NCBI RefSeq assembly: GCF_008370325.1
Contig: NZ_VNIP01000008.1
Location: 310,001-374,000 of the forward strand
Length of the DNA stretch: 64,000 bases
Source: Martinezella tropici
GTDB taxonomy: Bacteria; Pseudomonadota; Alphaproteobacteria; Rhizobiales; Rhizobiaceae
Direction: 5' to 3'
Positions 8,970 to 18,555 of the stretch are shown in pieces. The number at the start of each line of letters is the position of its first letter. Within the stretch, counting starts at the first letter, position 1. The notes beneath the pieces were generated by a model. The model was given only the letters and a program-made list of their open reading frames with translations, was not told where the DNA came from and did not search any database. The position numbers and the translations under genes were made by a program.

Positions 8970-11438
8970 TCAGTGGTGCGGAGGCTCGGCGACCTGGTTG
9001 GCCGTGCGGAGGACGGCCGACAGATCGGCGTCGTCGAAGGCTTCCTTCGAGATGCCTTTGATCTTGAACGTCCTGCTTTCGCCGGGCGCGAGATTGATCA
9101 GCATATCGTCGACTTCGGCATTCGGGCTGATGCGATCGACGAACAGGCAGATATCGCGCAGGAGCGACTGCGCCGTGATGGTGACCGTAATGCCGTCCGT
9201 CGTCTGGGTGCTCTCGATGTCAAAGCGGGGCTGTGGATATTGCAGCTTCATATCCTTCTCGAAGAACCACCAGGCTTCGGCATCGCCAAGGCGCGCGCGC
9301 AGATATTCGCGGCGCGGATCGCCCGGTGTCGCGACCTCGGCCGGGATCTCGATATCGGTATTCTCGAAGCGATCGCAAAGGATGCGCCAGACGTGATGGC
9401 GGGCAAGCAGTGTGCCGTTGAAGTCGAAGCGTTCGACCGTGAAGGGCACGCGCCAGAACAGGGTTGCGTCATTGGCTGCGACTGCGGCCAGGCCATCGCC
9501 GCGCGGCTGGATGGTGAGAAGATGCGGCGCATAGCTATGCTTCAAGGCATACCAGAGCGGCTTCTTCCTGCCGGCGCCGTCGATGGCCGCCCAGGAGGTC
9601 ACCGGCCAGCAATCGTTGAGCTGCCAGACGATCGTGCCCATGCAGGTTGGCCGGTGCGAGCGCATATGGCCGATGCCGTAGCTGATCGCGCGTGCCTGGT
9701 TCAGCTGAGTGACGAAGAGCCAGTCATCGAAGTTTTCCGGCGGTGGGAACCAGCCCTCCAGCCCCATCAGCAGCTTGTCGTTGCCGGTTGTTGCCTTTTG
9801 ATGATGCAACACGCCCGGCGAGGCCGGCGCCCGATCCTTCTCACGAACGGATTGGGCAAGGGTTGCGAAGGTCGGCGGTGCCTGCCATCCGAATTCGGAG
9901 CAGAAGCGCGGAATATAGTCGCGGTAGGCCTCGTAGCCCACCTCGTTCCAAACATCCCAGATGTGCTTGCAGCCATGCTCGTCCGCGTTCGGCGCGATCT
10001 CCATGGAACCGGAATAGGGGCTGCCCGCCCAATAGGGCCGGGTTGGATCGATCTCGGCGACCAGCTTCGGCAGGAGGTCGAGGTAGTAGCCGGCGCCCCA
10101 GGGGCGATTGCCGAGCACATCCTGCCAGCCCCAGTCGAAATAACCCCAGATATTCTCGTTATTGCCGTTCCAGATGACCAGCGAGGCGTAGGGCATGAGC
10201 CGTGCGATCGCCTCGCGCGCTTCCGCCTCGATCTCGCTGTAGACGGGCTCTTCTTCGGGATAGGTGGCGCAGGCAAAGAGGAAATCCTGCCAGACCATGA
10301 TGCCGGCGGCATCGCATTCCTCGTAGAACGTATCGGTCTCATAGATGCCGCCGCCCCAGACGCGCAACATGTTCATGTTGGCATCGCGGGCCTGGGCAAT
10401 CCTGTCGCGATAGCGCTCGCGCGTCACGCGCGGCAGGAAGCAATCGTCGGGGATCCAGTTGGCGCCGCGGGCAAAGACGGGCACGTCGTTGACGACGAGA
10501 GTGAAGGCGGAGCCGATCTCATCGGCTGTCGTATCGAGCCGCACGGAACGGAAGCCGACGCGCCGTTTCCAGCCGTCGAGTGATGCACCATCCGAGCCGA
10601 GCAGCTGCAGGTCGAGATCGTAAAGCGGCTGGCCGCCCATGCCATGCGGCCACCAGACCTGCGGATTGTCGATGCGGCATTCGATCAGCGCGTGGGTCTC
10701 GCCTTGTGCGACGCGCACTTCCACGCGCTTGCCGCCGATGGAGAGGACGAGCGCCACGCTATCCGTGCCCTTGTCGGCCCATTCGATCTCGACATGCAGG
10801 CGGGCAACGCCCTGGCTGCCTTGCAGCGTGATTTCCGGGCGGATACTGCCGAGGCGCGCCTTCGACCAACTCTCGATATGGATTGGCTTCCAGATGCCGG
10901 AGGTAACGACGGTCGGACCCCAGTCCCAGCCGAAATTGCAGGCCATCTTGCGGATGAGATTGCCTGGGCCGGGATAATTTTGCGGGATATCAGCGGCGCT
11001 GCCGAGCTGCTTGCGTACCTCCTCGCCATGCTCGTAGGCCGATTGGAAATCGACGATCAGCTCGTTGCGACCGTTTTTCAGGTGGTTGCCGATATCGAAG
11101 CGGTAGCTGCGATGCATGTTGCGGGTTTCGCCAAGCGGGGCGCCATTCAGCTCCAGGCGTGCCGCCGTGTCGAGCCCGAGGCAGGCAAGATCCACGCACT
11201 CGGCATCCTCGCCGTCCCAGTCGAAGGCCAGACGATAGCGCCAGGCTGAGCGGCCGATCCAGTCCTGCGAGATTTCGTTGACGTCGAGATAGGGGTCGGT
11301 GATCAGCTGTGCCGCCATCAGGTCGAGATGCACGTTGCCCGGCACTGCGGCGGGGACCGAATTGGGCAGGGCCGGTGCGCTTGAGGGTGCGCGAGGGCGC
11401 GAGAGCGTCCAGCCGGTGTCGAGCGTCTGTCTTTTCAT
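8970..11438 (-). CDS. Glycoside hydrolase family 2 beta-mannosidase
   Basis: An 822-residue GH2 enzyme that removes terminal beta-mannose from oligosaccharides, intracellular (no signal peptide). The order is sugar-binding jelly-roll (PAAVPGNVHLDLMAAQLI, GRSAWRYRLAFD), immunoglobulin-like domain, then the TIM barrel. The acid/base Glu lies in VIWNGNNENIWGY and the nucleophile Glu in RFCSEFGWQAPP, both GH2 mannosidase signatures. Length matches the family. It heads a minus-strand unit with the GH94 phosphorylase, and a degraded GntR regulator lies just upstream, so the pair may have lost its original local control. Confidence 0.88.
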   Translation of the reverse strand: MKRQTLDTGWTLSRPRAPSSAPALPNSVPAAVPGNVHLDLMAAQLITDPYLDVNEISQDWIGRSAWRYRLAFDWDGEDAECVDLACLGLDTAARLELNGAPLGETRNMHRSYRFDIGNHLKNGRNELIVDFQSAYEHGEEVRKQLGSAADIPQNYPGPGNLIRKMACNFGWDWGPTVVTSGIWKPIHIESWSKARLGSIRPEITLQGSQGVARLHVEIEWADKGTDSVALVLSIGGKRVEVRVAQGETHALIECRIDNPQVWWPHGMGGQPLYDLDLQLLGSDGASLDGWKRRVGFRSVRLDTTADEIGSAFTLVVNDVPVFARGANWIPDDCFLPRVTRERYRDRIAQARDANMNMLRVWGGGIYETDTFYEECDAAGIMVWQDFLFACATYPEEEPVYSEIEAEAREAIARLMPYASLVIWNGNNENIWGYFDWGWQDVLGNRPWGAGYYLDLLPKLVAEIDPTRPYWAGSPYSGSMEIAPNADEHGCKHIWDVWNEVGYEAYRDYIPRFCSEFGWQAPPTFATLAQSVREKDRAPASPGVLHHQKATTGNDKLLMGLEGWFPPPENFDDWLFVTQLNQARAISYGIGHMRSHRPTCMGTIVWQLNDCWPVTSWAAIDGAGRKKPLWYALKHSYAPHLLTIQPRGDGLAAVAANDATLFWRVPFTVERFDFNGTLLARHHVWRILCDRFENTDIEIPAEVATPGDPRREYLRARLGDAEAWWFFEKDMKLQYPQPRFDIESTQTTDGITVTITAQSLLRDICLFVDRISPNAEVDDMLINLAPGESRTFKIKGISKEAFDDADLSAVLRTANQVAEPPHH

Positions 11439-11956
11439 GTCATGCGTCCGTTATGAAATGGATGTCTCAAACAGCCTTTGGCGTGATGAATTGCCGGCCT
11501 GCCTGCGGATGGCGGTTCATGCGATAGACGTAGGCGATTCGGTCGCGTTGTATCAACGCCTTGATGATCTCACTGTGTTCAATATAGGCGCCGTCTATGG
11601 CCCTGCGAGAGCGCTTTGCCCTCCATGAGCCGCTGCAACAATGGCCGCAGAATGCCATAGGCTTGTGACAGGGTCCGATTGCCGGTTAAGCAGTTGAGAC
11701 GTCAATGAGGCTCGAAGCTGAGCTTCTATCTTTTGATCGGCAGCGAACGATATGGTTCTGATCCTTCAAGGCGATGTTTGCGGGACCTTTCGTCTGTCGG
11801 TCGGCATCCGATAAGGGAAAGTGATCGGTTGCATATTTGATGGGCTGTTTGCTTAAAGTTTAAGCTGGCTTAGGATTTTGATTTTATTTAAGTTTTTCGG
11901 TCATAAATCGTCAATTCGCAGATCTTAGAACACGAATTGGCAAGGTCGATCTTCCT
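11439..11956. other. Intergenic region, 518 bases
   Basis: Apart from the GntR stub, the AT-richer stretch at about 11820-11930 probably contains the promoter of the divergent GGDEF/EAL gene. No other gene is visible. Confidence 0.4.
11467..11595 (-). pseudogene. Remnant of a GntR/FCD regulator, C-terminal end
   Basis: About 43 codons end in a stop and read YIEHSEIIKALIQRDRIAYV, then YRMNRHPQAG. This matches the last helices of the FCD domain of GntR regulators (EHxxIxxAL-xRD-x-A-x-x-MRxH). No helix-turn-helix or start is present upstream. It sits immediately before the beta-mannosidase gene and is probably the stub of its former regulator. The call rests on motif resemblance only. Confidence 0.4.
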
Positions 11957-14047
11957 ATGAACTCCGTTTGGCTCGATGCCCCGAACGACGATTTTCGATC
12001 GCTTTTCAAGACGCATCCGTCGCCGATGTGGGTCTATGACCCGCAGACGCTGAGATTCCTGATCGTCAACGATGCCGCCCGCGATCTCTATGGCTATAGT
12101 CACGCTGCGTTCGCGGTTATGACCGTACTCGACATCCGGCCGTCCGCGGAGCGGGAGCGCATGCTGGACGCGGTGCATCAGCGCACCGACATGGAGACAG
12201 CGCAGCGCTGGACGCATCTGAAGGCCGATGGCGAGACATTCGAAGTTCTGACCTACGGGCGGGAAATCCGCTTCAACGGCAGGGTGGCAATCCTGGCGAT
12301 CGTGCAGGATCGCACCGAGGTCAATGCCGCGCGACGGCAAGTAGATGCCACCCAATCGCTGCTCGACAGCATCGTCGACAATCTCCCCGTCGGCGTCTTT
12401 GTCAAGGACATGGAGAGGGATGGCCGCTTTATTCTGTTCAACGAGGCATGTGGCAGCATTGTCGGTCACTTGGCACAGCATGTGCTCGGCAAGCCGGAGG
12501 GAGCCATATTTTCCGATGAGCAGGCGGCGATTTTCCGGGAGCAGGACAAGCTTGCCTTCGAGACCGCGGCAACCGTCTACTTTGAGGAAACCATTCACAC
12601 GATGGATGGTGCCTTGCGCATCCTGAAGACCGCGAAGCGGGCGCTTCCCGCGCCGACGGGGCAGGCACCGCGCTATATTCTCGGCATTTCCCAGGATGTG
12701 ACCGAGGAACGCAGCGTCGAGGCGAGGCTTGCGCATCTCGCCATGCACGATTCCCTGACCGGCCTTCCAAACCGGGCCTTCTTCTCCGAGAACATCGTGC
12801 GGCAGGTGGCGGCTGCTACGCCAGAAAAGCCGATTGCGCTGCTCTACATCGATGTCGATCATTTCAAACATATCAATGACAGCAAGGGACATGCTGCGGG
12901 CGATATGCTTTTGCGCCAGGTTGCCGAACGCCTGCAGCAGCTTGCGGAGAGAAACGATCTGGTGGCGCGCCTGGGTGGCGACGAGTTCGCGCTGGTTCTG
13001 CGGATGACGGATGTCGGGCGCGCCCAGCGCTTCGCCGATTTGCTGCTGCTGTCGCTTTCGGCACCCTTCGACCTTGATGGTGTCCGCGAGCACGTGACAT
13101 GCAGTATCGGCATTGCCGTGGCGCCAGAACATGGCAGGGACGCCGATGTCCTTATGCGGGATGCGGATTTGGCGCTCTATGCGGCCAAGAGCAGCGGCCG
13201 CTCGACCTACCGGTTCTACCAGACCGAGATGCGGCTTGAAGCGGAACGGCGCCACCAGCTTACTCTGGAGCTTCGGGAAGCCCTGCAGAACAATGAGTTC
13301 GAACTCCACTATCAGCCGATCATCCGGCTGGACGAAGATATTCTCTCAGGATTCGAGGCGCTGATCCGCTGGCGTCATCCCAGGCGCGGGCTCATCTCGC
13401 CGGCCGAGTTCATCCCCGTTGCCGAGGAGACGGGATTGATTGTGCCGATCGGCGACTGGGTGCTGCGGGAAGCTTGCCGGACTGCAGTGGAATGGCCCGA
13501 AAAACTGAAGGTGGCCATCAACTTGTCCGTCTATCAGTTCCGTCATGCGAACCTGCTGGCCACCGTCGTCTCGGCACTTGACGAGACCGGTCTTCGCCCC
13601 GGGCGTCTGGAGATCGAGGTTACGGAATCCATCCTGCTCTCCGAGGTCGAGCAAAGCCTGTCGCTGTTGCGCGCGCTGAAGGAGCTTGGCATTCGCATCG
13701 CCATCGACGATTTCGGCACGGGCTATTCGTCGCTCAGCTATCTGCGCGCTTTCTCCTTCGACAAGATCAAGCTCGACCGCAGTTTCGTCGCCGGCATGGA
13801 GGCCGATCCCGGCAATCTCGCGATCGTGCGGGCCGTGGTCGGCATAGCCTCAGGCTTCAATGCGGTAACGCTTGCCGAAGGCATCGAGACGCAGGCGCAA
13901 TTGGCGAAATTGCGGGCCGAAGGCTATGATGAGGTGCAGGGCTTCCTGCTGGGGCGTCCGATGTCGCGCGAGGATGCTCTGATGCGAATTCTCGGTGAGA
14001 CCCGGCCCAGGCGCGCTTTGTACCCCCGAAAGCCGGCGCATGGATGA
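11957..14047 (+). CDS. PAS-PAS-GGDEF-EAL cyclic-di-GMP turnover protein
   Basis: A 696-residue cytosolic signalling protein. Two PAS sensor domains occupy about residues 10-125 and 135-255 (PSPMWVYDPQTLRFLIVND; DNLPVGVFVKDMERDGRF). A GGDEF domain follows at about 265-425 with an intact active loop (ARLGGDEFALVLRM), then an EAL domain at about 435-690 (GFEALIRWRHP, DDFGTGYSSLSYL, KLDRSFV). Both catalytic signatures are intact, so it could make and break cyclic di-GMP. No transmembrane segment is seen, so the signal is internal. It appears monocistronic. Confidence 0.93.
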   Translation: MNSVWLDAPNDDFRSLFKTHPSPMWVYDPQTLRFLIVNDAARDLYGYSHAAFAVMTVLDIRPSAERERMLDAVHQRTDMETAQRWTHLKADGETFEVLTYGREIRFNGRVAILAIVQDRTEVNAARRQVDATQSLLDSIVDNLPVGVFVKDMERDGRFILFNEACGSIVGHLAQHVLGKPEGAIFSDEQAAIFREQDKLAFETAATVYFEETIHTMDGALRILKTAKRALPAPTGQAPRYILGISQDVTEERSVEARLAHLAMHDSLTGLPNRAFFSENIVRQVAAATPEKPIALLYIDVDHFKHINDSKGHAAGDMLLRQVAERLQQLAERNDLVARLGGDEFALVLRMTDVGRAQRFADLLLLSLSAPFDLDGVREHVTCSIGIAVAPEHGRDADVLMRDADLALYAAKSSGRSTYRFYQTEMRLEAERRHQLTLELREALQNNEFELHYQPIIRLDEDILSGFEALIRWRHPRRGLISPAEFIPVAEETGLIVPIGDWVLREACRTAVEWPEKLKVAINLSVYQFRHANLLATVVSALDETGLRPGRLEIEVTESILLSEVEQSLSLLRALKELGIRIAIDDFGTGYSSLSYLRAFSFDKIKLDRSFVAGMEADPGNLAIVRAVVGIASGFNAVTLAEGIETQAQLAKLRAEGYDEVQGFLLGRPMSREDALMRILGETRPRRALYPRKPAHG

Positions 14048-14187
14048 CGCGCGAGAGGGCTGAGCAGACCAAGCCCAGAAAAATAAAAAACTTCAACAGC
14101 CACTGTCGGAAGCCGTGATTGCGCAACGTCCTTGGAACAGCCCATCGATAAGGGCGGATATGCAAAACCGTTCCCAAGGAGACTTAT

Positions 14188-14619
14188 ATGACCGATGCAA
14201 CAGAACAATCGCAATCCCAGCAGCCTCGCGTGCCGGTTCGTGGCGGCGTCGTGGCCTATCTGACGGTGGACGGCGCCACGAAGGCTGCCGAATTCTACAA
14301 GCGCGCCTTCGGTGCGGAGGAAGCCTTCATGTTTCCGGTCGACGAAAAAGGCCGGACCATGCATATCCATCTCTATATCAACGGCAGCTCGGTGATGTTG
14401 GGTGACGCCTTTCCCGAGTACAGCCATGCGCTGGAGAAGCCGCAGTCTTTCGTGATGCAGCTCGTCGTGGACGACCTCGATAGCTGGTGGAAGCGCGCCG
14501 TCGATGCCGGGGCCGAGGTTGTTGTCGAGCCGCAGGTCATGTTCTGGGGTGATCGCTGGGGCCAGCTGCGCGATCCATTCGGCGTTCTCTGGGCGATGAA
14601 TGCGCCCGTCGAAGGCTGA
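14188..14619 (+). CDS. VOC-family (glyoxalase/bleomycin-resistance fold) protein, PhnB-like
   Basis: A 143-residue protein of the vicinal-oxygen-chelate superfamily. It has the paired beta-alpha-beta-beta-beta pattern of PhnB/YdcJ-like members (VVAYLTVDGATKAAEFYKRA; DRWGQLRDPFGVLWAMN). AAGGAGAC upstream is a good ribosome site. The substrate is unknown; such proteins often bind small metabolites or act in resistance. A strong stem-loop follows the stop. Confidence 0.85.
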   Translation: MTDATEQSQSQQPRVPVRGGVVAYLTVDGATKAAEFYKRAFGAEEAFMFPVDEKGRTMHIHLYINGSSVMLGDAFPEYSHALEKPQSFVMQLVVDDLDSWWKRAVDAGAEVVVEPQVMFWGDRWGQLRDPFGVLWAMNAPVEG

Positions 14620-14625
14620 CAATAC

Positions 14626-14658
14626 AATGCCCTCGGCTTCGAGAGTGTCGAGGGCATT
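14626..14658. terminator. Bidirectional stem-loop terminator between convergent genes
   Basis: AATGCCCTCG (14626-14635) pairs perfectly with CGAGGGCATT (14649-14658) across a 13-base loop. It lies 7 bases after the VOC gene and 23 bases after the kynB-like gene on the other strand, where a shared terminator is expected. The T-run is short. Confidence 0.55.
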
Positions 14659-14680
14659 TCCCGCGGAAACCGGAAGATTG

Positions 14681-15511
14681 CTATTCCGCAAGCAGGGTTC
14701 GCGTCAGCGGATGATCGGCGTCGATAAGGCCGTCCAGGATCGAGTAATGGTGCTTGTCCGGCTCGACTACGACCGCCGTTGCCGCCCCGAGCCCGGTCCA
14801 GATATTGGCGAGGAGCGCATTCTGGCGGATGAATTCCGCGCGCTCGGCACCCCCGACCCAGCAGGTGAGGCGGACGGTCTCAAGCGGCTCCAGCAGGGCT
14901 GGGCTTTCGGCTCTTGCCTCATCGACATCGATGCGAAGCTGCTCGTTCATGGCGCGCTTCATGATCGGGCGCAGGTCGTGCACGCCGGAAATGGCAAGTA
15001 CGTGGCGGACGCGCCTGAGGGTGGCCTCGCTGAGCGGCGATGTCGTCGTCATCATGCGGGCGACAAGCTGGCCGCCGGCCGAATGGCCCGTCAAAATAAT
15101 GGGGCCGTCGACCAGCTGGGCAGCAGCCGTAATCGCTGCCGCGATCTCCCTGCCGATCTCGCCGATGCGATTTTCCGGACAAAGCGTGTAGGAAGGGAAT
15201 GCGACGGCATAGCCGGCCGCAATCGAGCCCGCGGCAAGATGCGACCAATAGCTCTTGTCGAGCTGGAGCCAATAGCCGCCGTGGACGAAGACTACCAATC
15301 CCTTCGGCCGGCCTTCGGGCAGGAAGAGATCGAAGCGATTGCGCGCCGACGGGCCATAGCCAAGATCGAGCTTTGCCCGTCCGGTCGAGGCTAGGCTGTC
15401 GCGGAAGACTTTGGCCGGCTCGACCCAGGCAGTCGGCCATCTGTCACCGTCGACGATATAGGCGCCGTTGGTATAGGCGCTGTCCCAATCGGTGACCTTG
15501 AAATAGCTCAT
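14681..15511 (-). CDS. Alpha/beta hydrolase, probable kynurenine formamidase
   Basis: A 276-residue alpha/beta hydrolase. It has the oxyanion motif VVFVHGGYW (about residue 70), the nucleophile Ser in LTGHSAGGQL, and a C-terminal His in DKHHYSILDGL. The HGGYW motif and size fit the arylformamidase group (yeast Bna7-like), which hydrolyses N-formylkynurenine to kynurenine. The start at 15511 is chosen because AAGAGGAAC sits just upstream; a start at 15541 would crowd the kynU stop. It is the last gene of the ABC transporter-kynU unit, which supports the role. Confidence 0.72.
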   Translation of the reverse strand: MSYFKVTDWDSAYTNGAYIVDGDRWPTAWVEPAKVFRDSLASTGRAKLDLGYGPSARNRFDLFLPEGRPKGLVVFVHGGYWLQLDKSYWSHLAAGSIAAGYAVAFPSYTLCPENRIGEIGREIAAAITAAAQLVDGPIILTGHSAGGQLVARMMTTTSPLSEATLRRVRHVLAISGVHDLRPIMKRAMNEQLRIDVDEARAESPALLEPLETVRLTCWVGGAERAEFIRQNALLANIWTGLGAATAVVVEPDKHHYSILDGLIDADHPLTRTLLAE

Positions 15512-15547
15512 GTCCAGTTCCTCTTTCCGGCTGTCGGCCACTGCGGC

Positions 15548-16795
15548 TCAGGTCACCGCCGAACGCACGGCAAAGCGCGCATCCTTCCACGATCCGCTGC
15601 TCAGGATCTCCTCCAGCACCGTCGCGGCGCGCCAGACGTCGCGATAGCCGACGTAAAGCGGTGTGAAGCCGAAGCGCAGGGTCGATGGCGCCCGGAAGTC
15701 GCCGATGACGCCACACTCGATCAGCGCCTGCATGATCTCATAGCCGTTGTCGTGCTTGAAGGAGACCTGGCTGCCGCGCTTGTTGCTGTCGCGAGTCGTC
15801 TCCAGTTCGACGCCATATTGGCCGCATTTGGCTTCGACCAACCGGATGAAGAGCTCCGTGAGCGCGATACTCTTCGCGCGCAAGGCCGTCATGTCCACGT
15901 CATCCCATATGGCCAGCGCACCCTTCAGCGCTCGCAGCGACAGGATCGGCTGCGTGCCGCACAGGAAGCGCTTGATGCCGGCGTCACCGTCAAAGCTTCG
16001 CTCGAAAGCGAAGGGGCGCGCGTGGCTCCACCAGCCGCTGAGCGGCTGGACGATCGACGCATGATGGCGCTTTGCCGCATAGATAAAGGCTGGCGCGCCC
16101 GGGCCGCCATTCAGATATTTGTAGGTGCAGCCCACGGCGAAATCGGCGCCTGCACCGTCGAGATCGACGGGCAGAGCGCCGGCGCTATGGCACAGATCCC
16201 AGATGACCAGCGCGCCCGCCGCCTGAATGCGCTTCGTCAGCGCCGCCATGTCGCGCAGCTCGCCGCTCTTGTAGTTGACGTGATTGACGAGGACGACGGC
16301 GACGCTGTCGTCGATCAGTTCCTCGATGCTTCCGGCATCGCGGCCCTCGAGGCGGAGCGTTAGGGCAGGGCGTGTCGAAGCCACGCCCTCCGCCATATAA
16401 AGGTCGGTGGGGAAACTATCGCCCTCCGCAACGATGACGTTGCGGCCAGGCCGCATCGCGAGCGCTGCATGCAGGGTCTTGTAGATGTTGATCGACGTGG
16501 AGTCTGTGACAACGGTCTGGCCTTCGGCTGCGCCGATCAGCCGGCCGATACGGTCGCCAAGTTCGAGCGGCAGATGAAACCACCCGGCACTGTTCCAGCT
16601 GCGGATCAGGCCGTTGCCCCATTCCTCCATGGCAGCCTGGCGCACTTCGGCAAAGACCTCGTGCGAGGCCGCGCCGAGCGAATTGCCGTCGAGATAGATG
16701 ATGCCGGCCGGCAGGGCAAAGCGGCTGCGAAAAACGCGCAGCGGATCGGCCTCGTCCATGGCCTCGACGGCCGCGAGATCGGGAAGGCTGTCCAT
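15548..16795 (-). CDS. kynU: Kynureninase
   Basis: A 415-residue PLP-dependent enzyme that cleaves kynurenine to anthranilate and alanine. Family signatures include IIYLDGNSLGA near residue 35, RSWNSAGW, the Asp in IWDLCHSAGALPVDLDGAGA, and the PLP lysine in GCTYKYLNGGPGAPAF. Length matches bacterial KynU. It lies between an ABC importer and the formamidase-like hydrolase on one strand. Tryptophan 2,3-dioxygenase (kynA) is not in the window, so the pathway may begin from imported (formyl)kynurenine or from a distant kynA. Confidence 0.93.
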   Translation of the reverse strand: MDSLPDLAAVEAMDEADPLRVFRSRFALPAGIIYLDGNSLGAASHEVFAEVRQAAMEEWGNGLIRSWNSAGWFHLPLELGDRIGRLIGAAEGQTVVTDSTSINIYKTLHAALAMRPGRNVIVAEGDSFPTDLYMAEGVASTRPALTLRLEGRDAGSIEELIDDSVAVVLVNHVNYKSGELRDMAALTKRIQAAGALVIWDLCHSAGALPVDLDGAGADFAVGCTYKYLNGGPGAPAFIYAAKRHHASIVQPLSGWWSHARPFAFERSFDGDAGIKRFLCGTQPILSLRALKGALAIWDDVDMTALRAKSIALTELFIRLVEAKCGQYGVELETTRDSNKRGSQVSFKHDNGYEIMQALIECGVIGDFRAPSTLRFGFTPLYVGYRDVWRAATVLEEILSSGSWKDARFAVRSAVT

Positions 16796-16813
16796 AGGTC
16801 GTTGCCTCGTAAC

Positions 16814-17740
16814 TTATTCGCGAATGGTTTCTCGGGTGGCCGCTCCGCCGCGGCTGCGGCGGATGCTCGGCAGCGCCAGCATGATGAGCACGAACAGGCC
16901 CGTGGCGAGCTTCAGGTTCGGCGGCGGCATGCCGGCCGCGAGGCAGAGCGAGACGAGCTGGTAGTAGATGATCGAGCCGACGAAGGGCGCCAGCAGTTGA
17001 CGCAGCACCGTCTGCTTGCCGGTAAAGGCTTCGCCGATCATCAGGGCGGCAAGCCCGTTGATCAGGATGCCGATGCCCATGTTGACGTCGGCAAAGCCCT
17101 GCGATTGGACCATCAGTGCGCCACTGGCGGCGGAAAAGGCGCTGGCAATGCCGACGCCGCCGATGGTTGCGGCCCAGACATTGATGCCCTGCGCCTCGGC
17201 CATGTCGGGATTGGAGCCGACGGCACGCATGGCGGTACCCTTTTCCGTCTTGAAATAGAGATTAAGGGCGATCAGGACGATAACAGCGAGGATGCCGGCG
17301 ACCACGATCTTGCTCGCCGGGAAGCCCGGGATCGTGAACGGCACCCAGTCGAATACCGTCGGTGAGCCGAAGACGGAGAGATTCGATTTGCCCATGATGC
17401 CGAGATTGACGCTGTAGAGCATGGTCGACATCAGGATGCCGGCAAGCAGCGTATGAATGCGGAAGCGTAAGTGAATGATGGCCGTGCAGCAGCCGGCGGC
17501 CAGCCCGACGACGAAGGCGACAACGATGGCGAGCGGCGGCGCGATGCCGGCGGCCAGCAGAATGCCACAGACGCAGCCGCCGAGCGGAAATGCGCCTTCG
17601 CTCGTCAGGTCCGGAAAGCTCAGCATCCGGAAGGGGATCATGATGCCGAGGACGACGAAGCTTAAGATGAAGCTCTGCGCCAGGGTGACAGGGATGAGCG
17701 AGACGAAGCTCGAAACGGTTGTCTGAATGAAATCCATCAT
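16814..17740 (-). CDS. ABC transporter permease (amino-acid/TrpXYZ-like)
   Basis: A 308-residue membrane protein with about eight hydrophobic segments (FILSFVVLGIMIPFRMLSFP; TLLAGILMSTMLYSVNLGIM). It belongs to the permease family paired with PF04392-type binding proteins, some of which are predicted tryptophan/tyrosine importers. It lies 4 bases after the ATPase gene and just before kynU, so import of kynurenine, formylkynurenine or another aromatic amino acid is the natural guess. The start may be the second Met. Confidence 0.85.
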   Translation of the reverse strand: MMDFIQTTVSSFVSLIPVTLAQSFILSFVVLGIMIPFRMLSFPDLTSEGAFPLGGCVCGILLAAGIAPPLAIVVAFVVGLAAGCCTAIIHLRFRIHTLLAGILMSTMLYSVNLGIMGKSNLSVFGSPTVFDWVPFTIPGFPASKIVVAGILAVIVLIALNLYFKTEKGTAMRAVGSNPDMAEAQGINVWAATIGGVGIASAFSAASGALMVQSQGFADVNMGIGILINGLAALMIGEAFTGKQTVLRQLLAPFVGSIIYYQLVSLCLAAGMPPPNLKLATGLFVLIMLALPSIRRSRGGAATRETIRE

Positions 17741-17744
17741 GTTG

Positions 17745-18524
17745 TCAGCTCACCAGCAGCATTCGGTCGGTCTTGACGGCGAAGTGGCCGATCAGTTCGG
17801 GCACGGTGATGCGCCGTTTGCCTTCCCCGGCAATTTCGAGATGCACGCGGCCGGCATCGAGCATGATGATGCTGTCGCCGAAATCGACGGCGTGCTGCAT
17901 GTTGTGCGTCACCATCAATGTCGTCAGCTTCAGCGCCTCGACGGTGCGCACCGTCGCCTGCATGACGATATCGGCCGTGCGCGGGTCGAGCGCTGCGGTA
18001 TGTTCATCGAGCAGCAGCACATCGGGCGAACCGCCAACCGCCATGATGAGGGACAGCGATTGACGCTGGCCGCCCGAAAGCAGCTCGACCTTCGTATCCA
18101 GGCGGTTCTCCAGGCCGAGGCCGAGAACAGCGAGACGCTCCTTGTAGGCGGCAAGACGGGCGGGATTCAGGCCGGGGCGAAATCCTCTGGCTTTGCCGCG
18201 CAGTTCCGCCAGGAGCATGTTTTCGCCGACAGTCATGCTGGCGGCGGTTCCCTTCATCGGATCCTGGAACACGCGGGCCAGGCGCGCGGCGCGCTTGTGG
18301 ACCGGCATGCCCGTGACGTCATTGCCATTGATGAGGATCTGCCCGGAATCGAGGCTGAGGGCGCCCGAAATCGCGTTCAGCATGCTGCTCTTGCCGGCGC
18401 CATTCGAGCCGATGACGACGCCGAATTCGCCAGTCTTGAGGGAGAGCGTCAGGCCGTTGAGCGCGACTTTTTCGTCGGGCTGGCCTCTGTAGAAAACCTT
18501 GCGCGCGGATTTGATATCAAGCAT
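17745..18524 (-). CDS. ABC transporter ATP-binding protein
   Basis: A 259-residue ATPase of an importer. It has Walker A GSNGAGKSS, signature LLSGGQRQSLSL, Walker B VLLLDEHTAALD with the catalytic Glu, and the switch His in LMVTHNMQHA. All key residues are intact. It sits between the substrate-binding protein gene, from which it is separated by a RIME-like repeat, and the permease. It should energise the same aromatic amino-acid uptake system. Confidence 0.9.
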   Translation of the reverse strand: MLDIKSARKVFYRGQPDEKVALNGLTLSLKTGEFGVVIGSNGAGKSSMLNAISGALSLDSGQILINGNDVTGMPVHKRAARLARVFQDPMKGTAASMTVGENMLLAELRGKARGFRPGLNPARLAAYKERLAVLGLGLENRLDTKVELLSGGQRQSLSLIMAVGGSPDVLLLDEHTAALDPRTADIVMQATVRTVEALKLTTLMVTHNMQHAVDFGDSIIMLDAGRVHLEIAGEGKRRITVPELIGHFAVKTDRMLLVS

Positions 18525-18555
18525 CCGTGCCTCCCCTGCAGTATAGGGTTATGAA

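Noticed and set aside
8883..10583. 566-codon plus-strand open frame
   Set aside because: Antisense to the beta-mannosidase gene, whose protein has clear GH2 catalytic motifs. The plus-strand product has only low-complexity, Arg/Asp-rich shadow sequence.
11888..13309. 473-codon minus-strand open frame
   Set aside because: Antisense to the PAS-GGDEF-EAL gene, which has intact motifs; the shadow has none.
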